This document shows, in pieces, positions 45,240 to 56,541 of a stretch of DNA of 64,000 nt. Under the pieces are notes generated by a model. It did no database searches, was not told the DNA's origin, and was given only the letters and a program-made list of their open reading frames with translations. The number at the start of each line of letters is the position of its first letter. The first letter of the stretch is position 1. Made by a program: the position numbers and the translations under genes. Origin of the DNA: Dastarcus helophoroides (lineage: Eukaryota; Arthropoda; Insecta; Coleoptera; Bothrideridae); assembly GCA_028583605.1 (NCBI GenBank), contig CM053334.1, positions 20,660,118-20,724,117 on the forward strand, written 5' to 3'.

Positions 45240-47745
45240 AGTGTTTTAAAATTTTTAAGATTTCGACATTTTTAAAACGTTACTTTTCGAAAATTTTAGA
45301 TTTCTTTGGAAACTTGACAATGAAAACTTTTGATAAAGTCGCGTTTTTTGAAAGGTTGAATTGTTTTTCCAAATTTCGACTGTATTGCAAAATTTAGATT
45401 TTTTCTTGTAATCTCGACCTTATTCTATTTTGAAGTATTGACTTTTTTGAAAAACTATGAATACTCTTTTTAAAAATTTCCGTATTTTCCTAAATATTTG
45501 AATTCTTCGATGCTTCTGTCTTTCTTCTTGTATTTATTTTTTAAATTATTATTAAATTTTTTTAATTTTTACCATTTGAAAAATTCGTACTTTTTATGAA
45601 AATGTAAATTTTTTCAAAACTGGACTTTTGACTTTTTAAATATTCGACTTTCTCCTAATTTCACCTTCGTTAATATTTTTTTTTTGAAAACTTATAATTT
45701 TTTTATTGAAAATTTCAATTTTTTAATAATTTCGACTGGTTTTATTTAAGGGTCAACTATTTTTCAAAATTTCGACTTTTTTGCAAAGTTTCGATTATTT
45801 TTTGATTTTTTTGTTGAACATTTCGTTACTTAATTTTCGAAATTCTTTCAAAATTTCAATTTTTTTGAAAATATTGAAATTTATGAAATATTTGACATTT
45901 TTTCAAAATTTTAATGTTTTTGACCGAAAATTTCAACTTTTTAAAAAAAATGTTCCACTTTGATTCAAAATTATAACTACCAAGAATTCGAACTTTTTCC
46001 AAAATTTTAATTTCTCAATATTTCGAGTTTTGAAAAACTCGATCTACCTGATAATTTTCACCTGTTTTCAATATTCCGGTTTAGAAAAATTTGATTTTTA
46101 TTGAAACTTTGAGTGCAAATTTCACAATTAGTCAAAACTTTTTTAAAATTTCGAATTATTTCGTAAATTCGATAAAAATTCCCAAATCTTTTGCAAATTT
46201 TGATATTTTTTTAATTACGACTGTAAATGTCGACCCTTTTCTTTTGAAAATTTCTTCTTTTGCAAAATTTTGACTTCTTTTGGAAATTTGAAAGATTTTG
46301 AAAATGTTTGCCTTGTCAACAAATTCCGACGTTCTTTATTAAAAATTTTAACCTTTGCTTAAATCTGCACGTTTTGGAAATTTTCAACCTTTTATTTTAA
46401 TCCCCACTTTGTTGCAAATTCCAGCCTTTTTTAAATGTTGGAATTTTTCAAAATTTTGGTCATTTTCCAAAATATAAAATTTTTGACAAACTCAAAAATT
46501 TTGACTATTTCAACTTTTTTGATAAATAGGATTTTTTCGATAATTTTGGGTTTTCTCCAATATTTAATTAAATCTTCGACTTAAAAGGAAAGATTGTTTT
46601 CAAACTTGAACTATTGAAATTTTCGACTTTTTTTCGAAACTTTATTTGAATATTGTGATTTTTTTCAAGTCAGACATTTCTTAAAATCTTTTATTGACAT
46701 TTTCGGCTAATATTTCGTAAAATTTCGATTCCATTTCAAAACTTCGATTTTTTTCAAAATTTCGATTCTTTTTGAAAGCTTGACTTTTTTAAAAAAGTTC
46801 TATTTTTTTTTTAAATTTTGATTATGCATTTTTTAAACATTTCCAATTAAATCTTCGACTTAAAAGAAAAGATTGGTTTCAAACTTGAACTATTGAATTT
46901 TCGACTTTTTTTAAAAACTTTACCTTTTCAAAATTTCAACTTTTTCGATAATTACGAATTTTTTCATAATTTTGATTTTTCTCCAATATACAAAAAATTA
47001 AGCTTCTTTGAAAATTTCATTAAAAACTCTGCAATTTATTTTAAATGTCCATATTTTTCCAAAAATTCGTCTTTTATTCACATTCCCATAATTATTCAAA
47101 ATGTCTACAAGTTTAAAAATTAAATTTTTTTTTTCGAAATCCTTGGTTTCTTTTGAAAATTTGAGTTTCTATGAAATTTTCAAAATATTTGTCTTTTTAA
47201 AAAATTCGCATTTTCTAATAACTTTTGCTTTACTTTTTAAGTGGTAATATTTTTCTTTTTAAAAATTAAGATTTTTCAAGAAAAATTTCGAATTAACACT
47301 CGAATTTGAAAAAATTAATAACAAAATTTCGTATTTTTAAAATTGTGCAAAGTTTTGAAACAAATTTCCAAAAAAAGTTGCATTTTATGTACAAATAAAT
47401 TGGCAAAATTTGAATTTTAATCGCAAAAAATTGGCTTCAAGTTGGAATATTTGATTTTTGAAATTTTTTATCGAAATTTAAATTCTAAATTTGAACTTAG
47501 GAATTTCAAGAATAAATTTAACATTTTTAGGAAAATTGGAAATTCCGATTCAGAACTGTTTTTGGTCCTATAGCAGTAGCAATTTTTTAGAGAAATATCA
47601 AATTGTAAAAAGGGTTGAAATGTAAAAGCTTCATTTTTTCTTGAAATTTTAATATTTTTCCCAAAGTTTTCTTATTTTTATGCAAATTTAAAGCTTATTT
47701 TCCCTAAATTTGTACCTAATAATTTTCAGTTTTTTATCAAAATTA
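45240..47745. repeat. Pyrimidine-sense half of AT array
   Basis: Diverged TTTCGACTTTTTTCAAAATT units. TCTTCGACTTAAAAGRAAAG with its following sequence is duplicated near 46573 and 46852. Confidence 0.75.
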
Positions 47746-47758
47746 CAAAATAAAATGA

Positions 47759-48056
47759 TAACGAAGGCTTCCACGACCAGAGCCAGTACAGGATATCCTT
47801 CTTCCGGGATTGGACCGTGTCAAAGAACTACTAAACGTGTTCGACGTTTCGCCCACCGAGTTACCGTGCTCTGATGTTTTGAAATTGGCCTTTTTATTTT
47901 TTATTTTTCTTTTTTGCATATTCCCTCATATTCCTCTTTTCATCTATTTTTCTTTCTTTGTTCCTGAAGAAGCCCCCTACGATGGTGGGCGAAACGTCGA
48001 ACACTTTTAGTAGTTCTTTGACACGGTCCAATCCCGGAAGAAGTATATCCTGTACT
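47759..48056 (-). mobile_element. Fold-back element family B, copy 2, at the array switch point
   Basis: Tail TAACGAAGGCTTCCACGACC, then arms CTTCTTCCGGGATTGGACCG and the inverse. Flanked by the perfect 12-bp direct repeat AAAATAAAATGA (47747-47758 and 48057-48068). At 47963-48000 it carries CTGAAGAAGCCC...GGGCGAAACG, a hammerhead-like layout. Confidence 0.9.
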
Positions 48057-48069
48057 AAAATAAAATGAA

Positions 48070-49130
48070 TTTTAAAATATCAAAATTTTATTAAAAAATT
48101 TTTAAATTTCCAAAACAAATTAGAGAGAAATCAACATTTTTTCAAGAACAAATATTTTAAAGAGAAAATCTCCAAGGAAAGTTGATATTTCAAAAAAATT
48201 CTATTTATAAAATGTTTAAAGAAAAACACAAATTTCATAGGAAAAAAAAAACAAAATTTTTTTTAGAACAAAATCTAAATTTGAAAAAAAAAAGAAATAT
48301 CTTTGCAAAAAAGTCGAAATTTCTTGGTTTTTACAAAATGTTAAAATTTTTATAGAGCTTTCAGGGTTTTTTCCAAACATTTGTTGTCAAAACTGCAAAA
48401 TGAAATGAACTTTAAATTGTTAAAGTGTCGTGAAAAAACTAGACACTTTTGAAGCAAATTAGAGGAACACAAAGAAAAATCAGGAGAAGTTATAATTTCT
48501 AGAAAAAATTTTAAGAACGACACTTTCAGGAAAAATCGAAGTTTGGAGAAAATTTTTTTTTATAAAATTTTTAGGAAAAATTAAAACTGCAAAAAAAATC
48601 AAAAGTTCTTAAAAAAATCGAAATATTTGAAAACAACTCAACATTTTTATAAAAAATTGAAATACAGAACTTGTCTCCTGAAACCAAGAAAGATTAAAAA
48701 ACACAACAAAGGTTGAACCTTTAGGGGACAAGTTCTGTATTTCAATTTTTGAAGATAACCAAGGACCAGTCCGTTCCATCAAACAAAATTAACATTTTTA
48801 TATGAAATGAGATTTGAGGTTTTTTGGAGAAATAGTAAAATGCGAGATGAGTTGGATTTAGATTTTTTCTTAAAATTGTAATTATTTTCCTAAAATGCTG
48901 ACACTTTCAAAGAAATTTGAGCTTACGTTTTAATTCCTGCTCGAAATATTGATTTCTTTCTTAAAACATTTACAAAAATTAGTTTATGAAAATGTGATTT
49001 GGATCAAAATTAAAAATAAAACAGGTTTTTAAATGTCGTAACTTCGTGAAAGAAACCTAAAATTTCTTTAAAAAACAAAACTTAAAACTTCTACAACAAA
49101 TTGTGAAATAAAGTGTTCAGAAAATCTTGA
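48070..49130. repeat. Purine-sense half of AT array
   Basis: Diverged AAAAATTTCTAGAAAAAATT-type units in inverse sense to 45240-47745. Confidence 0.7.
48652..48790 (+). mobile_element. Fold-back element family A, copy 3
   Basis: Arms AATTGAAATACAGAACTTGT and the inverse, then tail GATAACCAAGGACCAGTCCG. Flanked by the 12-bp repeat AACATTTTTATA (48640-48651 and 48791-48802). Confidence 0.88.
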
Positions 49131-49449
49131 GGAAACAACTCGTAAGCGAAATTGCCACAGTGCCTTACGCCAGCCGCCACTGCCCAAAATTACTAGGAAA
49201 ATATTTCAATTTTTGACGTAAATATTGGCAACAATTATCAAATAAAGTGCTCCAAACTTTTAAGCCAAGCTACTAATTTAAGTTCCTGTTTTTAATAATT
49301 TATTATGACACGGTTTTACCAAATATTGTAAAAATAAAAAAATAAAATTGGTAATATACAATTAAACTAGTGTACAGCAACCAATACAAAACAATCATTC
49401 ATCATTTTCGTCTGGTTCCTCAAAATCATGTGTTTTTACGTCTTGATCT

Positions 49450-49766
49450 TCAGCCAAATTGTATAACATTGTCTATCGTGATCAACACATCCTGTATACT
49501 CTCGTGATCTTTCAGGTTGAGTGGTATAAATCTAACTAGAGAGTAATCTTCGATTAGGTTACCTATTGCTTCTGTTAAATTTCTATGCTTCTCATTAAAT
49601 GCTGTATTTCCTGATAATTCAATGTCTCCCAAAATGGCATGGGCGTCAGGCTCTAAGAATCTGTCAAGGCGCTTTCTTGCGGCTTTACTTAATAGGTCCA
49701 TTTTTGATAACAAATTTATATGTGGGAGCTCTAAATTTACCATCACACTTAATGCAGCCATTGTAC
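49450..49766 (-). CDS. GPN3: GPN3 exon 3, frame closes early
   Basis: Acceptor tttacag|GTACAATGG, giving [19 protein letters not shown]. Stop at 49450-49452; the expected acidic tail is in the next frame at 49395-49454. Confidence 0.9.
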
Positions 49767-50840
49767 CTGTAAATTTAACAATTTAGAATGAAGTAGTATG
49801 TACAACTCTATTATTAACTTTTTCTTTTGCGACAAACATCTAAGATACTGATTACTGTATGTATTGGTAAAGATCACTTACTAATTGTTTAAGTTAAAGT
49901 TAAAACAAATTATTGGAATAGTTTTATTCAATTCATGTTCGCATATTACATATTAATAAGAAATATTAATCCAGTCAATTATTGGATTCTTTAATACTAC
50001 TTAAATCCCATAATATACCGAAATTGCATACAAATCTATGTTCCATAAAAGTCGATCTATTCGAAATTCTATGATTCAAGGTTTTTAAGTTTCGAATTTC
50101 GTATAAATTTTATCAACATTTCGAGAGATGTTAAAATCTTGAAATGAGATTAAAAGTTTTGAGAAGACACAATCTCTAAAACAGTCAACCAGAATACATT
50201 TTAGAAAAGATCATTTGAAGTGCGAAAATAAGTTCGCAATTTTTGCAAAAGTTCAAATTTTGAATGAAAAAGCCTGAAACTGCATTTAAAAATTGGTGAA
50301 TTGGCAATTATATGTAAATAAGATACAACAAACCTGATAAAAATTTGGCCCCATCGGTCATAAACTGTACATCTACTAGAAATACACTACACACGTTAAA
50401 ATTCCAATTCTGTAGTTGTTGAACCAGTTTCTTCATTGCCGTTAAATGTGTATATAATTCTATTTGTCCAGGGCAATCAAATAATATATAATCATCTTCC
50501 TGATCGCCTAATTTATCCCGCAACCAGTCGGAATTCTCCAAAAGGTACTCAATACAAAATACTAAACCTCCGTTTGGACCAAAATGCAACTCTTCATCGT
50601 CCATCGTGTCTTGTACATGAATCAACTCCCTAATATCTACAACTGGCTGATAATCGAAATATTCAGCCGCTGGGTCCAAGTTAACCACTTCTATATTGCG
50701 ATTGGAATCGACCCCATGCTGTGCTAAGGCACTGCAGTAAGTTGACTAAAAATGGTATATGAATCGAGAGGCACGGGAACAAATTTAGAAATTACCTTGC
50801 CACTTCCCGCGGGACCTACCACCAATTGAGCGTAACGCAT
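49450..50840 (-). CDS. GPN3: GPN3, GPN-loop GTPase (RNA polymerase II assembly/import factor)
   Basis: Three exons on the minus strand (50840-50796, 50745-50334, 49766-49450) join in frame to 257 residues. Visible motifs: P-loop GPAGSGKST split by intron 1, the family-defining FGPNGG loop, G3 DCPGQIE, and the G4-type [11 protein letters not shown]3 works with GPN1/GPN2 in cytoplasmic assembly and nuclear import of RNA polymerase II. Introns have GT/AG borders (AAG|gtaatt, TCAG|gtttgt). The frame closes at [11 protein letters not shown], about 25 residues short of family length. Shifting by one base after 49454 opens an acidic tail ([19 protein letters not shown]) ending at 49395-49397, as expected for the family. 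Either a sequencing error or a real truncation is possible. A second copy of exons 1-2 lies upstream at 57851-58357. Confidence 0.94.
50334..50745 (-). CDS. GPN3: GPN3 exon 2
   Basis: Acceptor tttttag|TCAACT, giving [11 protein letters not shown]; contains FGPNGG and DCPGQIE; donor TCAG|gtttgt. Confidence 0.95.
50796..50840 (-). CDS. GPN3: GPN3 exon 1
   Basis: Fifteen codons, [15 protein letters not shown], ending AAG|gtaatt. Too short for open-frame detection; found through the P-loop. Confidence 0.93.
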
Positions 50841-51289
50841 CTTCAAGCACACCTCAAAAAACGCAGATACTTATGCATACATCCGACTGTTTAGAACAAT
50901 TTTAAAATCAGAATTGTAACCTTGTTATTTCGGGGTTAGGTTCATAGACAAGTAAATAGTTGATTTTAACTACTAAAGATTACTAAACAGGGCTTTAGAT
51001 TTAATTTTTCTTTTTTGTATTGTTGGTAACATTGATAATCATAGACAACTATAACTATTTGCAGCGTTGCCAATATGTAAAGAATTCTTCAAAATATGAG
51101 GAATTTAAAAATTATTGAGGAAAAAAGCTATAAATATGTATAATAATTATAATAATAATAGTGTTTTTTATCTACCTGGGGACACAATTAAGTGTGTGGG
51201 ATGAGAGGAGAATGAAATTGTATATGTGCTTTGTATGTCCTCTTTTTAGATAATTTTTGTTTTACTTTGATTTGATTGATTATTGTTTG

Positions 51290-53245
51290 AAATCGAAATT
51301 TCGATTTTAAAGTCGAAATTTCTAGAAAAAAATCAAAATTTCGAGATTAAAGTCGAAATTTTGAGACCAAAGTCGATATTTTGACTTTAAACTTGGAATT
51401 TCGAGAAAAAATCGATATTTCGAGATTAAAATGGAGAAAAAACTCGAAGTTTCTGAAACATTTTTTTTAAATTGATGTTAAATTTGGTTTTTCGATGTTA
51501 ATCTCGAGATTCCTGTGTCCTATACTCTGCGATTGGGTTAAGTTAGGTATGGTTTTTAGACCGTTGGCAGTAGGATGTGTTCAGTAATTTTAATTTTTAA
51601 TAACCACAACTTCGATTTTTTTCTCTTACTTTCCGGGTTAAAGTCGATGCTCGAGATTAAAGTCGAAACTTCTAGAAAAAAGTCAAAATTTCGAGATTAA
51701 GGTCGAAATTTTGAGACTAAAGTCGATATTTTGATTTTAAACTTGGAATTTCGAGAAAAAAATCGATATTTCGAGATTAAAATCGAGAAAAAACTCGAAG
51801 TTTCTGAAACATTTTTTTTAAATTGATGTTAAATTTGGTTTTTCGATGTTAATCTCGAGATTCCTGTGTCCTATACTCTGTGATTGGGTTAAGTTAGGTA
51901 TGGTTTTTAGACCGTTGGCAGTAGGATGTGTTCAGTAATTTTAATTTTTAATAACCACAACTTCGATTTTTTTCTCTAACTTTCTGGGTTAAAGTCGATG
52001 CTCGAGATTAAAGTCGAAATTTCTAGAAAAAAGTCAAAATTTCGAGATTAAAGTCGAAATTTTGAGACTAAAGTCGATATTTTGACTTTAATCTTGGAAT
52101 TTCGAGAAAAAAATCGATATTTCGAGATTAAAATCGAGAAAAAACTCGAAGTTTCTGAAACATTTTTTTTAAATTGAAGTTAAATTTGGTTTTTCGATGT
52201 TAATCTCGAGATTCCTGTGGCCTATACTCTGTGATTGGGTTAAGTTAGGTATGGTTTTTAGACCGTTGGCAGTAGGATGTGTTCAGTAATTTTAATTTTT
52301 AATAACCACAACTTCGATTTTTTTCTCTAACTTTCCGGGTTAAAGTCGATGCTCGAGATTAAAGTCGAAATTTCTAGAAAAAAGTCAAAATTTCGAGATT
52401 AAAGTCGAAATTTTGAGACTAAAGTCGATATTTTAACTTTAAACTTGGAATTTCGAGAAAAAAATCGATATTTCGAGATTAAAATCGTGAAAAAACTCGA
52501 AGTTTCTGAAACATTTTTTTTAAATTGATGTTAAATTTGGTTTTTCGATGTTATTCTCGAGATTCCTGTGTCCTATACTCTGTGATTGGGTTAAGTTAGG
52601 TATGGTTTTTAGACCGTTGGCAGTAGGATGTGTTCAGTAATTTTAATTTTTAATAACCACAACTTCGATTTTTTTCTCTAACTTTCTGGGTTAAAGTCGA
52701 TGCTCGAGATTAAAGTCGAAATTTCTAGAAAAAAGTCAAAATTTCGAGATTAAAGTCGAAATTTTGAGACTAAAGTCGATATTTTAACTTTAAACTTGGA
52801 ATTTCGAGAAAAAAATCGATATTTCGAGATTAAAATCGAGAAAAACATCGAAGTTTCTGAAACATTTTTTTTAAATTGATGTTAAATTTGGTTTTTCGAT
52901 GTTAATCTCGAGATTCCTGTGGCCTATACTCTGTGATTGGGTTAAGAAGTTAGGTATGGTTTTTAGACCTTTGGCAGTAGGATGTGTTCAGTAATTTTAA
53001 TTTTTAATAACCACAACTTCGATTTTTTTCTCTAACTTTCTGGGTTAAAGTCGATGCTCGAGATTAAAGTCGAAATTTCCAGAAAAAAAATCAAAATTTC
53101 GAGATTAAAGTCGAAATTTTAAGACTATTTTGACTTTAAACTTGGAATTTCGAGAAAAAAATCGATATTTCGAGATTAAAATCGAGAAAAAACTCGAAGT
53201 TTCTGAAACATTTTTTTTAAAATTGATATTAAATTTGGTTGAATA
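51290..53245. repeat. 351-bp tandem array, 5 units plus partials
   Basis: GATTCCTGTGTCCTATACTC (or GTGGCC) starts at 51508, 51859, 52210, 52561 and 52912: exactly 351 bp each time. Each unit joins a complex core (GGGTTAAGTTAGGTATGG, CCGTTGGCAGTAGGATGTG) to GTCGAAATTTCTAGAAAAAA-type sequence. The last unit has a 3-bp insertion. Confidence 0.95.
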
Positions 53246-53249
53246 CAAA

Positions 53250-55260
53250 ATTTTGAAATTTGCAAAAATAAATGAATTTAAAAAATATCAAAATTTTTAA
53301 AAATGCCCAAATTTTGAAAAATGTTGAAATATTCATGAAAAATTAAAATTTTTAAATAAATTCTGGTTTTTCAGAAAAAGTTGAAATAATGATTAAACCC
53401 TTAGTAAAAAAGTAATAATGCCAAACTTTTTAAAATATTAAATTTTGTTCAAAAGGATTCGAAATTTATTGAAAAACGAAATTTCAAAATATTTCGGACA
53501 ATTTTCGAAAAGGTTTAAATTTTATCAGACGAATTTTAAATTAAAATTTTGGTAGTCGAAATTTAGAAAAACATCGATATTTTTATTAAAAAAAATGTCG
53601 AATAAAGATTTCCAAAAAAATCTGGAAATTCTGAAAAATTCGATATTTTGAAAAACAGTAAAAAAAATTAAGGCAAAATTCTGAGATTTGAAGAAATGGG
53701 AATTTTCAAAAGAAAGGTGAAATTTTTGAAGATTTGAAAATAAATTTTAATTTTTGGACCAAATAAAAATTTTTAAAAACGGGTTGGAAATATGAAAAAT
53801 AGTAAAAATTCTGAAATAATGACAAAAATAAAAAAGTCAAAATTAAAAAATAAAAATTGAAAAATTTCCAATGAATTCAAAAAAAAAATAACATTTTTTT
53901 ATTATAAAACAAGATTTGAAAAAAAAACAAGATTTTTGAAAAAGCGTTCCAATTTAATTTACAAAAAATGTTATTCCAAAAGTCAGGATTTTTCAGAAAA
54001 AAGTTCGAAACCTTGAGAAATAGCTAAAAATTTCAATAAGTGAAATCTTGAAAGAATTATGTGCTCTGAAAAAATCTGAATTTTCAAAAAAGTTTAAATT
54101 TTGAAATAAGTCAAACTTTTCAACCAAAAAAAAAAAATATACATACAATTTAAAAAATTACCCAAATATGCAAAAAAAATTCGAAAGATTTTATCAAAAA
54201 GTGAAATAGTTCAGAAACTTACAATTTGGAATTTTAAAAAATAACGAAATTTTAAAAATATTGAAATTTTGAAAAAAGCGTAAATTTTGAAAAAGAACTT
54301 TTGAAAAAATTAAAATTACATTAAAGCGAGACTTCAACATTTAAAATTTAAGCTCAAAATTTTAAAAATTTCCACTTTAATCTCTAATATTTATAAAAAA
54401 AGGTTCAATTTTCGATAAAAATTCAAGGTCAAACTTCGAATTTGGAAAAAAAGCGCAAATTTTGGGGAAAAACCAAATCTTGTAAAAATAAAATTTCGTT
54501 TAATACAAAATTTTAGGACTGATTCGATACTTCCAAAAAATTTTGAAATTAAGGGGGGACGTGTCAATTTCAAATTTAAGCATGCACTTTTGATAAAAAT
54601 TTCAATTTCTAGTAGTAGGTATTAAAAGTTTTACTCAAAAATTGACAACTTCTCAAATATTCCAAATTTGGAAATTAGCTTCGAAATTTTGAGAATTTTG
54701 TTTTTGAAACTTTTCTTTTTCGATTCAAAAATTAGACTTTTTTTAAAAATGTTAATTTTTTCTCTGGAAACTTCAGACATAGTTTGTAGAAAATAATGAG
54801 GAATTAAAAAGAAATTCGAAATTTACATAAAACACACCAAATATTTATAACAAATTCTCAAATTTTTTCGAAGTTTATAAAATTCTAGATTACACTCCAA
54901 ATTTTGGGAAAAATTTTAACTCTCGAGAAAAATTTGAAATTTATAAAAATAAAATCTGGAAATTTGGTCTAATACAAAATTTTAGGAAAAAATTCGAGAT
55001 GTTGAGCAAAATCATAAATTACAAAAATTCACAATTTTCAAGTAAAACACGAAACACGTATTCAGGTATTTTACTTAAACTACTGACAACTTCTAAAAAA
55101 AATTGTGATTTGGAAATTCGGGTGGAAATTTTGAGAATTGGTGTTTATTTGGAAATTTTTATTTTTAACTCGAAAATTGGTCTATTTTTAAAAACGTTTT
55201 CGGGAGGTTTTGAATTAAAATACGAAATTAAAAAAATAAAAAAATCGAAATTTGGATAGA
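53250..55260. repeat. Diverged purine-sense AT array
   Basis: Irregular AAAATTTTGAAAAATTC units without a long period. No gene seen. Confidence 0.6.
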
Positions 55261-55599
55261 TAAGATCTTAATTTTTGCTCTAATATTTAAAATAATAAAT
55301 ACTAAATAAATAAGTATAAATTTAAAATCGAAATTTAAACAAATTCAGTTAATGTTTTCTAGTTTCCAAAGTTATCATTTGACTTTTCTTAAAGTTTTTC
55401 TTTCAAAATTTGTGTTGTTTTATAGATTGCGAAATAAAAATAGTTTCACTATGAATTTTCAAATAATTGTATTGCACACCTGCGGCATATAATTTTATCA
55501 TCAATTTGTTAAATATACACTGCTGCCATCGGGTGACTAGTTACAAAATTGTATGGTCGTTTGCCACCTCAATACTACGCAAACAGATGCCGCTACTTC

Positions 55600-55735
55600 T
55601 ATCGGGAAGCGATACATCGATTTTTCAAACATCGTTTATAAACTGAACGATGTATCGATATTTTTTATGCTTTACTATCGATGTTAAAACATCGATGTTT
55701 TTAAAACATCGAACTATCGTTTGCATCCCTAAGCA
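55600..55735. mobile_element. Possible hAT-type MITE end with ATCGAT arms
   Basis: CGATACATCGATTTTTCAAA, ACATCGATGTTTTAAAACAT and the end TGCATCCCTA form self-complementary segments. A similar element near 19928-20060 starts AGGGATATCACACGATATAT. Ends are not exactly defined. Confidence 0.4.
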
Positions 55736-56007
55736 CTACTCTTATTAAGAAAAATTGACTTTCTCACATAAGGTGGATTAGTTTAAATCGAAAAATCAAA
55801 GTAGTTGCGTTCCCCTAATCTATGTTCAAAACTGCAAACTAATTTGGCATTTTTGACACATATTAAAAATCGACAATGACATAAAATTTTACACTACAGT
55901 TTAGGCGCCCTCCCTGCTAAACTCCCATTTAACTCATTATATTCTTCACATAGATAGCGAACGCAGGGACGCCAAATTAAGAGGCAGGTTTATAAAACAC
56001 AGCAGAT

Positions 56008-56541
56008 ATGGCACCCCCTGGCTTTTTACTAACAACAGAGGAAAGGGAAAAGATTCTGGAAGAAACGATAAAAAGAAAGGCCCCCATAACCGAGGAACTA
56101 ATCAATCAATTGCTCTGTGGACGTAAAGATTGCCCAGCTGCAAAAAAATTCAAAGAATATGGCCTTGGTCCGCTAGCGCAACCTGGGAGCGGTCGCGGGT
56201 TGGCTTCTGGTGAAACGAAGCAGGTATGCCCCTATGGCATGAGCCAAACTTACGGCACTTTTGATCTATATGGACCCTATGGAGCGTATCTGGAACCTCA
56301 AGATCCCTCGCAGCCTTACATCGGGAAAAACGTTATGGATGAACTATGGTCACCGCCAAAGCCGAACATTGTGAAAAATTGTTGTCCACCGAGTAATAGC
56401 AAAAAATCGATTAATCAAAGCAGAGGTGGTTGTTGCTCAGACAATGGCCCGACGCGACTACGAGGAGGAGGTTCAATAACAAATTATGTGGCTCATTCAG
56501 AAAGAAGTGTGTGCATAAAGGGAAGCTGCTATAAAATTTAA
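56008..56541 (+). CDS. Unidentified single-exon protein, 177 residues, Cys-rich
   Basis: I do not recognise this protein. The frame is intact, has normal amino-acid composition in an AT-repeat landscape, and is GC-richer than its flanks. The N-terminal third is charged and helical (TTEEREKILEETIKRKAPI, then EELINQLLCGRKDCPAAKKF). The middle is Gly/Pro/Tyr-rich (YGTFDLYGPYGAYLEPQDPS) and the C-terminal third has several cysteines (NCCPPS, GGCCSDNG, SVCIKGSCYKI). No signal peptide or membrane segment is evident. TTTATAAAAC about 20 bp before the ATG resembles a TATA box but is close. It lies between the two GPN3 copies, opposite in strand to them. It could be a lineage-specific gene or a retrocopy; no introns are seen. 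Confidence 0.75.
   Translation: MAPPGFLLTTEEREKILEETIKRKAPITEELINQLLCGRKDCPAAKKFKEYGLGPLAQPGSGRGLASGETKQVCPYGMSQTYGTFDLYGPYGAYLEPQDPSQPYIGKNVMDELWSPPKPNIVKNCCPPSNSKKSINQSRGGCCSDNGPTRLRGGGSITNYVAHSERSVCIKGSCYKI

Larger units (their letters stand above)
45192..49182. mobile_element. 4.0-kb hAT-like element enclosing a pyrimidine/purine inverted array
   Basis: The left end CAATGGCGGCTCGTAGCC and the right end (inverse CAGTGGCGGCTGGCGTAAGG) share an 11-bp terminal repeat with one mismatch. The element is flanked by the perfect 8-bp direct repeat CCCAAAAT (45184-45191 and 49183-49190). The interior is T-rich sense at 45240-47745 and A-rich sense at 48070-49130, with no transposase seen. Two fold-back elements are nested in it. 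It lies between TACO1 and GPN3. Confidence 0.85.
50079..51288. repeat. Segmental duplication, copy 1 (GPN3 exons 1-2 and 5' flank)
   Basis: Matches 57598-58801 (plus 59935-59942) in direct orientation with few differences. The left border is in GPN3 intron 2; the right border is at TTTGATTTGATTGATTATTG. Confidence 0.93.
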
